Positions 23,230-35,682 are shown, counted from the stretch's first letter. The stretch is 64,000 nt of DNA from Talpa occidentalis (GCF_014898055.3 NW_023600993.1:17078850-17142849); one strand, 5' to 3'. Numbers and translations: made by a program. The notes: generated by a model not told the origin, from the letters alone.

Positions 23230-23350
23230 ATTTAAATCCCCTGCTGGTCCCATCCCAGGACATTCATTTTGTGAATATTTTCTTTAATACTTATTAGGTG
23301 CCAGGCATGGGCAAAGTTGCAGAGGTCCACAGCTGAAAATAAAATAAAGA
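23230..23350 (-). repeat. MIR-like fragment
   Basis: TTATTAGGTGCCAGGCATGGGCAAAGTTGC resembles the reverse-complemented MIR end (..ACTATGTGCCAGGCACTG..). It is short and uncertain. Confidence 0.4.
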
Positions 23351-23547
23351 GTATCTTTATTTTAATTATCTACTGTGCAGCCTACACTAAGATGCCTATC
23401 GTTTTATTGAGAAATAGTTTCATCAGTTTGTAAATGAGAAGACAAGTTCATTAGCCTGACTGGTAACCTCAAATATGAGTCATTGTTTAAACAACTCATT
23501 TACAAACACATGTAGGAAGCCATCTATTTTGTTGTTCCATTGTGTTT

Positions 23548-23768
23548 TGTTTTTCTATGCTGTGGGTCAGCAAGCTCTTTCAGTAAAAGGTCAGCTGATA
23601 AATATTTTAGACTTTGCAACCCATGTGTCACATATCCTTCTTTGTTTTGTTTTGCTTTTTTTACAATCCTTTAAGAATGAAATTCATTTTTTGCTCTCAG
23701 GCTTAAAAATAGTCCATGGGCCAGATTTGGCCTCTGGGCCACAGCTTGCCAACACTCAAAGTACACTA
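23548..23768 (+). repeat. hAT-type non-autonomous DNA transposon fossil (MER3-like)
   Basis: The ends mirror each other: GGGTCAGCAAGCTCTTTCAGTAAAAGGTCAG..TAAATATTTTAGACTTTGCAACCCATGTG at the left and GGGCCAGATTTGGCCTCTGGGCCACAGCTTGCC at the right. This is the pattern of a widespread short hAT-Charlie element. The family name is from memory. The 101-aa frame at 23475-23780 crosses it and is not a gene. Confidence 0.65.
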
Positions 23769-25249
23769 CAGTATTTTTAATTTTAATTCACTTATAGTAT
23801 CTCACATCAACTAAAATCATTGAATCATTGCACCATTCAGTACTAATCAGGGTAGAAAGCAAATCAGAAATACTTTATATGTCTGTTTCATCTGATCACT
23901 ACTACATTACCAATGAACTCAGAATGTTAGCAACAAAGTGAAGTAGTAATCAGATCTATAGTGTGATTTTTGCAGTGATTTTGTCCCAAAAAAAGGTGCT
24001 TATCTCAATTCCATGACAACTTCATTCATTCTATGGCCACAACAAGAGATAATAAAAGAACCAGATCACGAGAATAAAATACATTTGTCCTTACAACTGA
24101 GACAGAAAGTTAGGAATCAGTATTTCTTATTCAGTTACCCTTAAAGCACAGAAAGCTAAGTCAAGGTTATTTTTAAGCCTTCTCAGCTGAGTTAATCACA
24201 TCAAAGTAAAGTGTGTTCTAAATTAAAACAGATGCTGCAAACCAAAATGTGAAATTTTCCTTTTTGCCCCCAAAATCTTCTATCCCACCCCTGATTGCCC
24301 TCAGAGGCCACTCTTGTCCTTACAAGGATTCAGAATGCTTAACAGGAGTGCAAAAAGAAGAAAATAGTACTTAAGTCTTTCGTTTCTCAATCAATTTTAA
24401 AATCCATAACAGAGACAGCAGTCTTAAGACCAAAGCATTTTATTTTTAAGAGCCAGTCTTCCTGAGAGAACATTTTGAGAATCCAAAGTGATAAGATCTG
24501 AAGTAAGCAGAGCCTAAAGTTTATACATTAACAAGTGATTAGAACAACCAGAGAAAAGGACAGATTAAAGTAAATGAGGCTTGCTTGAGTTGCAAGAGGG
24601 AAGAGAAATGTTAGGGGCAACTAGAAGGAGGAGTCCTGAGGATAGGAGGAGTCCTGGGGAGAAGGGAATCCACTTTTAGTAGTCTCTGTAGCACAAACAG
24701 AGGCAGTATCCCCCAGTGGCAGGCAGTATCCCCCCAGCTCACCCTCTGTAAGTGAGCCCTGACACCTGTCCGTGCTGAGAACAATTCAGGATGCATCATT
24801 CTGTGACAGTGGCCCACAGGTCTCTAGTTAGTTATGCATCAAAAATGTATCCATTACAGCCCTGAGAGTTTACGCCTCACAGTTCAAACAAATAAGGTAG
24901 GACAGACTGGAACCAGCCTGAGACCCTATCACGCTCCCTACACTCACACTACCCTCCAGAAAAGACAGTGCAAAAACCCTAATTCCAGGTGTCACAAGAA
25001 TCTGAATTCAGAGAAAGTTATGTGCACAGGGAAACCCTACTAGCAAGAGACAAATCTGGGACTCAAGCCCTGTTTGGTCTTGCTCCAAAACTACTGCTCT
25101 GAATTGCGGCATTATGCTACCTCCCAAAAGTCATTTTGAGCATAATTCTATAGTTATTTTTTAATGAAAGTCCATCTACCTAAAATAAGCATAAGAGCAA
25201 GAAGTCTCATTTGTATTATCAATTACACGCAAAGTTCCTTACACAAGTC
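23769..25249. other. Unassigned stretch
   Basis: No gene is seen. Short direct repeats GGCAGTATCCCCC (24,704 and 24,723) and AGGAGTCCTG (24,630 and 24,649) are present. Confidence 0.45.
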
Positions 25250-25420
25250 CCTAGCAGTCCCAAAGTTCCTTCCATATGTTAGCTCACTGAATGCCCACAA
25301 GCACCTGCAAAGTAAACAGAGTTGAGATGGAAATTGGATGTCCACTTTAATTAATTTAACCAAGTCATAGAGCTCATAAAATGTAAAACCAGGAATTAAG
25401 CCCAGACCAGACCAATACCA
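25250..25420 (-). repeat. MIR-type fragment
   Basis: CATATGTTAGCTCACTGAATGCCCACAAGC..GCAAAGTAAACAGAGTTGAGATGG..AATTTAACCAAGTCATAGAGCTCATAAAATGTAAAACCAGGAATTAAGCCCAGACC follows the reverse-complemented MIR order (..TTGCCCAAGGTCACACAGCTAGTAAGTGG..GAACCCAGG). Confidence 0.6.
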
Positions 25421-26984
25421 AAGATGGTCTCTTTTCTACTATAGCAATCAGCACCACGTATATAGAACGTATGAAAAGAAACTGCAGTGTATTTTTTAAT
25501 TGGCCATTTATTGCATGTAAAATAATCTGTCTACTCAAACAAATTTCTGTCCATTAACTTCCAATTTCTTGGCCTGCAGCTAAATATAAACTTAATTTTG
25601 TTCTGCTTACAAAGCTGATATTTTACAAATAGCTTGTGTTATTAGATTCCTGACCTTAAACATTTATTTACACTAAACTCCCAGCACAAGATTTAGGTAC
25701 ATAAATAATGAGAAAAGAAAGAAAGAGAGAAAGAAGTCAGGAAAAGAAGAAAAAAGTACATGTTTTCAATCAGCAATAAAACAGATTATAAATACCTGCC
25801 TATCTTAGGACTTTATAAATATATAAACTTGTAGTATTGCAGCATCTTTTTAAAGTAAAATTCCCTAAATGATCATTTATGTTCATCGCCATTTAGCTCT
25901 AACCAGAAACGATTTAACTCTATGGTGTTAATTTCAAAAACAAATGCAAACATCCCTAGGATCTTGCCGTTAAGGTGAACCTGTCTGCCAGAGCTCCCCC
26001 ACGTGGCCACACATCAAAAGTCCTTGCTGCTCGGTCTATATGAAAGTTTATTTTTTTAAGGAATCTTCATTGGCACTATTTACAATTACTTATATGCTAA
26101 ATAGCAACTTATTTGTTAAATGGAATGTTTCATCTTTAGCAGTGAAACACGTGTTACGAATATACTATCAATAGACTAGAACAGATTTTTAAGGATTCAC
26201 TAGCTTATAGTCTGTGCTGCATCTTGGCCATAGTCATAAAATATTTACTGGAGTGACTAATGGTGTGAAAGTGGCATGGTCATGCAGAGAGAAACTAAAT
26301 TCTTCTCCAGGATAAAATGAAACACATTTCCTCCATCTAAATTCACAGAATCCACTTAACCAGATCTTTACAAAGCCATGCAGTGATTACTAATCCAGAG
26401 CAAATAACAGAAAGCAGCATTCACTCTGGCAGACCCACTTAGCAAGCTGCTTATCTGGCAGAGTCTCTAAATCACCCCCTTAGGACCATTTGTTTTTTAC
26501 CCTTTGGATGAATTTGTCAGGGTCAGTACCAGGGTAAAGTAGTAAGAGGAGAAAGTGGCATTAGCCTTTTCACTACCTCCACTTCATGCCAGCTCCCACC
26601 CATGTCAGTCTACCTCACCCTCTAGCTTGTGGTTCTCTCCTCTTTTAACCTAAACCCCTGCTTCCATCCTAATCCCATGCAGGTCATGTTGTTTATTTGT
26701 GAATGTCTAAGTGGCGACACTTCCCAGTCTTGGGATGTTTATAAGGACCTTTAAAACTAAAGTCTTTATTATGAATCAAAAACACATTGACTCAAGGACC
26801 ATGGTATTTTTCAAGACACTGCTAAAATGAGAGGAATAGGAGCTGATATAAATCACTATCCTGTATTTTTAGAGTAGCAATCAAAGGTCACCTCCTTTGC
26901 CTCTTTTGAAGTAGAAAGGAACAAGCCACACTGATTTCAAATATGGATAAAATGCAGCTGCCCAAATGCCCTTTGTCCTCCCAA
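25421..26984. other. Unassigned, mostly non-repetitive stretch
   Basis: No gene is seen. A purine tract (GAAAAGAAAGAAAGAGAGAAAG) lies near 25,713-25,738. The part at 25,480-26,450 shows no repeat resemblance and would be a reasonable place to test for conserved non-coding sequence. Confidence 0.4.
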
Positions 26985-27300
26985 GGCTGACCCTTCACGA
27001 GGTGCCCAGGAACTGTGGTAGGTGCTGGACTACAAAGATAAAAGACATTCTACTTTTCCCCCAGAGAGTCATGTTAGCATGGGGCAGCCACATCAACCAT
27101 CAATTATATGGTGTGATAAGTATTTAAAAATCAGTATCTTGGCCCAGTTTATAGCACTGGGCTGCGCAGAGGAAGGAAGAAGGGATGGAAGGTTTCAGGG
27201 AAAGTTTCCAAAGGAGAAGACAGCCGAGTGTAATCTCCCCCAGAGAGTAGCAGAGTGATAACTGGAGTTGTGTAGGATAAGAGCAGGAAGACTGGGAAGT
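26985..27300 (-). repeat. L2-like ancient LINE fragment
   Basis: GGTAGGTGCTGGACTACAAAGATAAAAGACA and GAAGGTTTCAGGGAAAGTTTCCAAAGGAGAAGACAGCCGAG parallel the minus-strand L2 sequence (..GGTGCTGGGGATACAAAGATG..GGAAGACTTCCTGGAGGAGGTGAC). It is strongly diverged. Confidence 0.45.
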
Positions 27301-28800
27301 GGCAGGATGGATACGTGGTAAGCATTTAATTTTTGTCTTTCAATTAAAGTGTTTTATTTCTATACCTCCATTCCAAGAACTCTGGAAGCATGACAGGCAA
27401 GAGTAGCCAGGTGGGGTCTCTCCTAATTTATACCAGATCGCCTCATTTCCAATGGCTGAAACTCAGTTTCCACATATCCTCTCTTCTGGTATAGCCCCTC
27501 ATAACCTTGCTTTGTATGTGAATCATGCTGGTGACCCCCACTCCAACCTCTGTAGAAGACATTATTACTCAGACTTGTAGGATTCCAAGGTGACATTAGG
27601 GTGCCCTTGGAACTCATTTCTCAAAGAAGTTAACTGCAGAAGAACAGTATATTCTAGGTTACAAAATACAAAACGCCAGGTAAATTCTAAGTAAACATTT
27701 TGGGGGGTGCAATCAGCATCATCTGTTTTGTTTTCTTTCTTTTTAAATAAAAATCTTAATTCAAAGCCTAATTCTAAACTCCTAGTTTAGTAACTCCAGA
27801 CTGAAACCTGGGTAATTACCTTTAGAAAGTTAACTCCAGTGGTTTAGTGCTATAAGCCAAGAGTTTCTTCTAAGACACTACTCAAAAATGATTTTATATC
27901 TCCAGTCTGGATTCACTCCCAGGAAAAGTCAAAGAAGACTCAAGGCATAGCTGATGTGATTTTTTCCACTAATGAAATTTTTGTGATTTTTATGAAAGAA
28001 ATGTAAGAGAATTCCACTTAAGTTTGCTATGATGTATGCAGGGCAACAAAATGGAAAATTCAGCATGTAAATTATAAGACCTTTGACTTACCACAAAAAT
28101 TCATGGCATCCAATTTACAAAAGATTATTACTCTTGGATTAGGAGTGATAAAATTTGTCTCCTATTAAGTATGTACAATGACCTGAGAGAGCACTGTAAT
28201 TTCATACCTACTTAAATATGACTTTAAAACCTCTATTCACAGAGTGTTTGTTAGAAATCTTAGATAATCATTCTCCCATTTTTTAATGAGAAGAAACAGA
28301 TCCAGAGAGACCCATCTAGTCTCCTTTCACTAGAGTTCTTCTCCAACTCCTCTTTCTTTCCTTCATGTTTCCTTTCCCTTCTTTCTTTCCTTCCTTCTCT
28401 CCTCAACTCACAACCCAATTTGAGCTCTGCCTTCCAGCTCCACCCCACTCACAGGAACCCTTCAGCCGATGACACAATCGCCTACTCTGTGTTTTGAAAG
28501 TTCTCTTTCTTCACTCAACACAATTTCTCTAATTTTCTTCCTCAGATGACTTTTCCTCAGAGTGCTGTCTTCTTCTACCTTCATTTTTTGTGGTAATCGT
28601 CAGGGCTTTTACAAAGCCTCTTCTCCTTCTGCACACTCTACCTAGCAAATTCAAATTTTCCCAGGATTAATAATCCTCAAATCTCTAGTTTTACCCCAGT
28701 TCTCTCTCCAGAGCATTGGACCCAACTATCTGCTTGAAAATGTGCGATCATGTCCCACGGATTGCTCAAATTCAACATGTCCCAAAGCGATGGCTATCTT
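27301..28800. other. Unassigned stretch with a pyrimidine tract
   Basis: No gene is seen. A C/T-rich tract (CTTTCTTTCCTTCC type) occupies about 28,340-28,400. Confidence 0.45.
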
Positions 28801-28826
28801 ACACACACACACACCACACACACACA
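28801..28826. repeat. (CA)n microsatellite, interrupted
   Basis: ACACACACACACACC followed by ACACACACACACA; a dinucleotide repeat with one extra C. Confidence 0.9.
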
Positions 28827-28839
28827 AATCCACTGTTAC

Positions 28840-29255
28840 TCCTGGGTTTCCAAATTAGGTAATGACATTCTAATTGTCTGAGTCCAAAACCTATGTGTCA
28901 TTCTAAACTACACCTCTTTTCTATTTTTCTTGATCCTCTCTTCTCTTCAATGAATTAATCATTTTCATTTGCAAAAAAAAAAGGTTTCTCTGCTCTGTCC
29001 ATGTATCTCCATTTCAACTGTCTCCATCCAAGCCATTGCATCAGCCTTCTAACTGGACTCCCCCTTCAACTAAGAGTTCTTTTCCATAATAATCTCTCCT
29101 AAGCAGTCAAAATGATCTTTCTTGTCACCTGATTGCTTAAATCCCTTCAATGTCTCTCTAGTGCTCTTACAATATGCCCAAATCTAACATGAGTGTCAAA
29201 ACTCGCCATTGTCTTGCTTCTTCTTACCCTCCAGCAGCCACAAATGAAGAACCTC
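28840..29255 (+). repeat. L2 fragment, upstream of the usual 3' end
   Basis: AAACCTATGTGTCATTCTAAACTACACC, CATTGCATCAGCCTTCTAACTGGACTCCC, CAGTCAAAATGATCTTTCTTGTCACCTGATTGCTTAAATCCCTTCAATG and CTTACAATATGCCCAAATC occur in the order of the L2 consensus. This is an ancient LINE fossil with no open frame. Confidence 0.65.
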
Positions 29256-29332
29256 AGTGGTTGTCAAATGCAGCTTTGTATAAATCAATTTTCCCAGTGA
29301 AACTTTAAAACACATGCAAATGTGTTCCTGCG

Positions 29333-29335
29333 CAC

Positions 29336-29366
<31 letters not shown>

Positions 29367-29370
29367 AACA
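29333..29370. repeat. (CA)n microsatellite
   Basis: CACACACA... with AAACA interruptions. It produces the artefactual CVCVCV stretch in the minus-strand frame at 29196-29444. Confidence 0.92.
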
Positions 29371-30479
29371 AAATTGAGTGACATGCTGTAATCTGGCCTG
29401 TTTTCTTTTGCTACTGAGTCTTTTCTTTCTACTAATTCTGCCATGGCACCAGGATTGAGTTGTCAATTTCTGCACATGCTGAAGGACCAGAAAAATAATT
29501 ACTGGTTTCTAGAAATACAGCAGCTATTTCTGTTTTCTCTTTTGACACTTCTGTTGATGCCCAAGTTCTACAAAGCAAACCCTTTCCGAGAAGGGGGCTT
29601 TTGCCAAAGGAAACATCTGACATCTTTTTAAAATATAAAAGAGCCACAGAGAACCAGGATTTGAGATAAGAAAGAAGCAGTATGTGCACCTGTCACACCT
29701 GCTCCTCTGGGCTGGCCAAGGTCACAATCAAGCAACCTCAAACTACCAAGGGCTTGCCACCTATCTCTTGGGGAAACAAAAAATGCTAAAGAAAATATAC
29801 CAATGTCTCTAAAAGATAACAGATACCTTTCAGAATCACCAGAGAAAGGTTTTGTAACATAGAAATGGCCCAATGTGACCCTCTATGACTCAGCAGGTTC
29901 TGTATGGTACCAAAACATACATGTTTTTTAAAATGTCACAAGTCATCCTGACACACAAAACATTTAAGAACCACCAAAGTTGACATTTGCAATAAACTGC
30001 TACAACATGTGTTTATAGAGACCTTCAGGTTTCTACAATTCCTTTAAGAAGCCCTGAATTCAAATTCAGGAATAAGGAAGATATTTTGGAGTTTCATGAA
30101 GCATCAAGACGTCAGTCTGACAAGACAAAGCCATCAGGGAAACAACTCCACACATTACTCATCCCTAACTGGAAATATAAGGAAATCTAGACTGAAACAC
30201 TATGAAACAAATAAAATTCATGCCAAGGAAAAAGAGAGAAAGAAATTAAGGCAATATGGCAACTATCCTTGTTTCTATTGTCAGGACAAATAATGATTTT
30301 TTAATTCTTTTTTAAAAATATGCAGATATTTAAGAACATGGATTTTCAGGAATGTATGTATTTCTCAAAAATCTTAAGATTTTTTATGGTGAAAATAAGT
30401 ATTTTTATAACCTTAATAAATTATATGAATATATAATAAAGAGTTTTATAAAATAAGTATTTAATATAACTCACGTATT
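29371..30479. other. Unassigned stretch
   Basis: No gene or nameable repeat is seen. Overlapping open frames on both strands between 29,430 and 29,870 have no domains. Confidence 0.4.
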
Positions 30480-30600
30480 TGACATCAAATCTTTGCTCTG
30501 CCATTACTAATTATGTAGTGCTGGGAGGTTTCCTTACTTCCTTTGAATCTCAATTTCCCCTATTGTACAGTTCAGAATAACATTAAGTGATGAAAAGGGA
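30480..30600 (+). repeat. MIR fragment
   Basis: GACATCAAATCTTTGCTCTGCCATTACTAATTATGTAGTGCTGGGAGG..TTTGAATCTCAATTTCCCC follows the MIR core (..CTGCCACTTACTAGCTGTGTGACCTTGG..TCTGAGCCTCAGTTTCC). Confidence 0.68.
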
Positions 30601-30839
30601 TGCCCTTTCTTGAATCAACTTGGTCCGCTGACTCCCACAGAAGAGTGGCAATTTACTGGGAGGGGAGTAGAAGGGTGGTAAGAAATCAGAAATCAGCTTG
30701 GTGAGAAAGACTGACATATACCCTGTATTTGGAGGGGTGAAACGACAGACTAAATAAGTTTATAACTAAATAACAACATATAGGTTAATATACCTTAATA
30801 AATAAATGTGTGCATATATGTATATATTTATCTATACAA

Positions 30840-30842
<3 letters not shown>
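30601..30842. other. Unassigned stretch
   Basis: Nothing recognisable is seen. Confidence 0.35.

Positions 30843-30875
<33 letters not shown>
30843..30875. repeat. (TA)n microsatellite
   Basis: An uninterrupted TATATA run. It explains the YIYIYIYI run in the plus-strand frame at 30806-31012. Confidence 0.93.
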
Positions 30876-30877
<2 letters not shown>

Positions 30878-32739
30878 AAGCTCAAGACACTAACTCTGAT
30901 TTATACTAAAGGACAGACCATCCGACCAGCCATGACTCAGCCTATGGCACAGAATTTGTGCAATGGGACACAGCAGAGAGTGAGGAGTAGGAAATGTTTT
31001 CAAAGCACTTAAAAACATCATTTTGACAGATGCTCAGATTTCAGTGAGGGGAGTTACTCCAGCAGTGACACAAACCAAAACAATAAATGGAACCTAGGGG
31101 TTTGAAAACACACCAGAGATACCTCCCAAGCACACAAGCTTACAAGAAATCTGGACCAAAGACCATGAAGGATGGAGAAACTGGGAAAGGTCACTGAAAT
31201 TCAGCAGTTGTTGCTGAGCTTAGGGTCAATGCATTGTCATCTTGAGCTGTATCAAATGTGGAGAAAATTATTTCATATACATAGAGATAAAGCTTCTTGC
31301 TCATGCTAAGAATTTTAAAAATCTTTTATTATCTTTTAATCGCATCATTTATCAGTTAAGTAATAAATTGCCCTTGAGGACAAGCTGTTACCCTTCTGCT
31401 TTACTAAACATTTTAAAAAATAATTGAGAATACTGGTCCACTGTATGCAATCTCCAAAGGCTCTTCATAACCCTCCTGATTCTTTAACAATCCTCACTTG
31501 TAGTGCTAGCTTCCTACTGCATTAAATCCCAAAGGCTGCAGTACATATTTATTTTTTCTTATCTGCTGTAGGTGGAATAGGGAATGAGGATTACAATCTT
31601 TGCATAATAGTCCTGTAATATGTAAACAGAGCTGATCTCTGGGGCAGCCACTCAGCAAATCACAGATGAAAACAAAGCATATATAGAGAAAGGTTTCATT
31701 TTTTTTGTCTTATTCATGGTCTCTGTTGGAGCACTGACACAGCTCAGGTCTCTAGACTCCTTGGGATTACTAAAAAATTGCATTGCCTACATTCCTCTGG
31801 TATTGGGTAACTGACTCAGCATCCTTTTCGCAGGAGCAGCTCCTTGGCCACCATCAGCCACAACTTAATACGAGGTCACCATATGAACTGGCTCTAGAAG
31901 TAGTTGCCAAAGATCCTTTCTCCATGTCTTGAGACAATAAAAACTTGAGGATAGTCTCTCTCTGCTTGTTCTGATATTTAATGTTTCCCATTATATGAAA
32001 TGAAACTGTATGGCATGACAAGAGAATAGGGTTCAAGCAGCATTAAGTCCCAGGTTCTTGTGGTGGTCCTTGTTGCTCTCTGAGAGCCCCAATGTCAACT
32101 TCTACCCGTACATCTAAAGAAACTTGACCGATGCTTAATATTTGAGCTTGTTGTTTTAACAGTTAATCAAGTGAAAAATAGACTACATAAAACCATTGCC
32201 CGACATTATTTTTAAATGTCCTATAAATACTTCCAACCACTGAATCAAGGGTATTGGCACTATTTTTTAGTATTTACACTATAATGCAATATAGTAGCTA
32301 AGAAATTGAACTCTGAAGCCTTACATCCTAGCTTTGCAGATCAGCTCAACTTATACAGTAGATTCTGTGACAGGACACCCAGGTACCTGTCAGAATTAAA
32401 GCATTTATTCCCCAAGCTGGTGGGAGTTTTGTCAGCCAACCAGTCTCCAGGAACTGTCCTTTTTGGAAGACAATTTCCTCATGCAAAGTCACAACTCTTT
32501 TCCAATAACAGCCTACATTATAATATAACTTGCCCATCACCTTCATACCAATTTAGAAAACTATGCAGGGCTATCCTTGCTCCAGAACTTTTTACAGATT
32601 TAACCCTGTTGAAACTAAATGGTACCCCAGCTTCACCTTCTGCCCAGTCCTGCTTTCCTCTCTGCCCCCTAAGTGTGGATCCTAGGAGCACTCCCTAATA
32701 TATTTCCTACATGCAGATCTCCAGGCCAGAGTCTACTTC
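30876..32739. other. Unassigned stretch
   Basis: No gene can be supported. The longest frame (32306-32698, 130 codons, plus strand) has no domain, no matching splice context that I can establish, and starts in what may be a MIR left end (GAACTCTGAAGCCTTACATCC). Confidence 0.4.
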
Positions 32740-32905
32740 CAGGGACACCTAACCTCCAACAACTCGCTTACTGTGAGAACTTGTAAGTCGTGTGATTTCT
32801 CTGTGCCTCAATTTCCTCGTCTACAACATAGTGATAATGATATGACCCACTTCTTGAGGATTAACCATAATGCTATATGTGAAATGCTTAAAACAGCATA
32901 TGGTA
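32740..32905 (+). repeat. MIR fragment
   Basis: TGTAAGTCGTGTGATTTCTCTGTGCCTCAATTTCCTCGTCTACAACATAGTGATAATGATATGACCC..GAGGATTAACC..ATGTGAAATGCTTAAAACAG follows the MIR core and right arm over about 160 bases. Confidence 0.8.
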
Positions 32906-32965
32906 TGCCATTTAACTCTTACTCTTATATTACCACATAGTAGTATCATATTGGCTCATTTTCCT

Positions 32966-33055
32966 TTTTTTCCCTTTTTTTTAATTGCGGTAACATTGGC
33001 TTACAATATTGTTTGTGATTTACAGGTATAGGATGTCCCCCTTAGATCATTAAGA
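32966..33055 (-). repeat. Old L1 3' end fragment
   Basis: TTTTTTTTAATTGCGGTAACATTGGCTTACAATATTG..TTTACAGGTATAGGATGTC is the reverse complement of an older L1 3' UTR end, with its poly(A) as the T run. Confidence 0.65.
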
Positions 33056-34080
33056 TTAGATAACTTCCCAAGAGATTCTGCACACAAAGAAGTTCACATT
33101 TACAAGGTCCCTGAATCAGACATTTCCCTTCTGATGTGGTTCATTAAGAGTCCAAGTATGCAGGCCTTTAGGGCTCACAGAAGGAAATTCATCTACTGAC
33201 TAGCTGGTGCCTGAGAAAGGGCGATAGGGGTTAGCCTTGGAGCCTGATTTTTGCCAATCTGTTGTTTTTGTAAGTGGTGCTTTGTACTTGTGCCCAGAGG
33301 TGCTGATGATGAGTGCACTGCTATAAAACTAGACATAAAACATGTGAAATGGAGCTTAAATCATAAACATGAAAATTGTAACAGCAGGTTAGATTTTATG
33401 ACTCTAATTTGTCTTAAATTGACATATAGCATTGCTCTTGGCATCACTTGGAGTGGTGTATGCAAATCAAAGGTAAATATGTGCCCAGATAATTTAATTT
33501 CATTCTATATTGAGAGTAAGGTCAATATTGTTAACTGAACACTAACCATGATTTCTTTATTCTTCCATTGTGAAAGATAAGTAACATGATTATATATTTG
33601 TGGTCACCCAGAAAATGATTAATTGAATATTTCAATGAATGATTCATATGAATCCAAGGCAAAAGAAAATAGAAGTGAAGATCATTAGGGAAAAATAGAG
33701 AATCTATTCCACCCAGAATTTGCCCTCTATATAAGCTAAAGGTCATTGTCTAAGAGTCCTGATGTAAGAATGAGGTGGGTAGAGAGGGTATCATAGGAGG
33801 CTACCTGGCCACATCTTTAAGAAGAGATTGTCCTGGGCTGAGAGGCTACTGTTGTACTGTGAACTTTAAATACCATCTATATGTTGATAATTCCCAAAAC
33901 TACATATATATCCTCTCCCGCGAAATTGGGCCTCTAGCTAAAAGTTCTACTTGGATGTCACAAAAAATATTTCCAGTATTACAGGGTGTTTGACTCTTTC
34001 CCTCAAAATCTATCTCTCCCCTGGATTCCCCTATCTCTTTAAATGGCACCAGCTTCCTTGTGTTTGCTCAAATCAAAAAT
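33056..34080. other. Unassigned stretch
   Basis: No gene or nameable repeat is seen. The short frames at 33251-33538 and 33531-33746 overlap on opposite strands without domain signals. Confidence 0.4.
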
Positions 34081-34097
34081 CAAGGCGTTAACATTTT

Positions 34098-34519
34098 TTT
34101 TTAATTAATAAATTTTATTTTTATATTCCTCATACATTTGCAATCCCCCCATTCTGACCCCAATCCCTCCCCTCCCGCCCCCCCACCCCCCAAAAAGTGT
34201 CTCTGGTTCATAGTTTTTGTTGATTTTGATTTTCACTTTCTTATAGTTATTCATTTTCCTGGTCCCTTATTTAAGTTTTCTAGATTCCTGCTATGAGTGA
34301 GACCATCCGGTATTTTTCTTTTTCTTTTTGGCTTATTTCACTGAGCATGATCCCTTCCAGCACCATCCATGTTGCTGCAAATTGCATGTGTTTATCATTT
34401 TTGAATGCTGAGTAATATTCCATGGTGTATATGTACCACATCTTCTTGATCCAGTCATCTATTTTTGGGCATTTGGGCTGTTTCCAAAGCTTAGCTATTG
34501 TAAATAGTGCTGCTATAAG
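34098..34519 (-). mobile_element. Young L1 3' end, main segment of a twin-primed insertion
   Basis: The minus strand reads the last part of ORF2 ([31 protein letters not shown] at 34280-34519), the 3' UTR with its G-run tract (34169-34191 as C runs) and the A-rich end at the left. It is nearly identical to the 3' ends at 40.0, 45.5 and 59.1 kb. At 34519/34520 it joins a 67-bp piece of the same element in the opposite orientation. Confidence 0.9.
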
Positions 34520-34588
34520 GTATTTACCCAAAGAACACAGAAACATCAATTCCAAAGAACACCTGCACCCCTATGTTTATAGCAGTTA
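34520..34588 (+). mobile_element. Inverted 5' segment of the same L1 (about 68 bp)
   Basis: GGTATTTACCCAAAG..CAATTCCAAAGAACACCTGCACCCCTATGTTTATAGCAG is the element region immediately upstream of the main segment, but flipped. Flanks GTTAACATTTTT (left) and GTTAATATTTAT (right) are a probable imperfect duplication. Confidence 0.85.
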
Positions 34589-34619
34589 ATATTTATTTAA
34601 TTGTTTTTCCTTATATCCA

Positions 34620-35085
34620 ATTAATTTCCAGACTTACCCTGAATCCTGTGCTTTGTTCCATCTTACCACCCTAGTCCATGTGATGCCCCAACCCAAATGG
34701 TTCCTCTTCTATTCTTCAACTACCAGTTCTCTGCTCTTCACACTAATCATCAGATCATGCTGACCCCCATGCCTTTATGTTCATTCTCTTTTCTCTGCCT
34801 AGGTTTTGCACAGTCTTGATATCCACATCAACAGCCCCTTCTTTTAATTCAAATCGTAGCTTAAATGTCGCCTCCTCAAAGACGCCTTACCTAACCACCC
34901 AAACTAAGGAAATACTAGGAACTTTTATCATATCCCCTTATTTAAATTTGTTACAAATCCCTCATCACTGTCACTGATAATTTTTTAAGTGTTTATTTAC
35001 CCAGCTGTTTCTTGTCTGTCTTCCCTACCAGAACGTACATTATTAGAGAATATAGACCTTGCCTATCTACTGTCTCCACTCCCTA
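34620..35085 (+). repeat. L2 3' region
   Basis: CTCTGCCTAGG, TTCAAATCGTAGCTTAAATGTCGCCTCCTCAAAGACGCCTTACCTAACCACCC, TTTTATCATATCCCCTTATTT and GTGTTTATTTACCC..TCTGTCTTCCCTACCAGAACGTACATT follow the L2 3' consensus closely in order. It is one of the clearest ancient repeats here. Confidence 0.82.
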
Positions 35086-35189
35086 ACCGGTGCCAAAAGT
35101 AGCCCCCTGACTAAAAACTGAGCAATCAAGTTTAGAGGCAGACAAAATTGATAGAAGAATGCATGAAGTTAAAATATGCCATGTTCTGG

Positions 35190-35400
35190 ACTCGCCATTA
35201 GCCACTTTCATGTGTGTTGTCTCATTTAATCTAATCCACATCTCTGTAGTGGGTTTTATTATGATAATCCCAAATGCCTAATTCAAAGAAAGAAAAAAAA
35301 AAAACTCAAGGAAGTTAAATAATTGCCCAAGTTCAGTTTGCTGCTAATAACTGATAGTCAGGTCTCACGTTAGAATCTAGTTCTTTCCTAAAATCACAGT
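35190..35400 (-). repeat. MIR-type fragment
   Basis: TCATTTAATCTAATCCACATCTCTGTAGTGGGTTTTATTATGATAATCCC..AAGTTAAATAATTGCCCAAGTTCAGTTTGCTGCTAATAACTGATAG follows the reverse-complemented MIR order (..TCTCATTTAATCCTCACAAC..GAGGTTAAGTAACTTGCCCAAGGTCAC..). Confidence 0.65.
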
Positions 35401-35682
35401 GACTTACTACCACATCACAATACTTATTCAGTCCCTTCTTACTTGGTACTGAGAAATAGGTGTTCATGATCAAAGTAATTTTTACCTGTCTTACACTGGC
35501 AAAATTTCTCAGATTTCAGAACTACCAATTATCTGCTCATCACACTAATCAAGGAAAAAGTATTAACAGTTTAACAATACAATTATAGTTCATATTTATC
35601 TCTGAAAAAGAGATAATATGTTTGGAAAAGACACTAAGTTCACTGGGCTCAGTTGTTTTTTGGCTTTCAAATGGGCAGCTTG

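Noticed and set aside
29196..29444. Minus-strand frame with a Cys-Val repeat
   Set aside because: The repeat is translated (CA)n microsatellite.
32306..32698. 130-codon plus-strand frame as a possible gene
   Set aside because: No recognisable domain, no coding bias that I can see, a competing frame on the other strand, and its start lies in MIR-like sequence.
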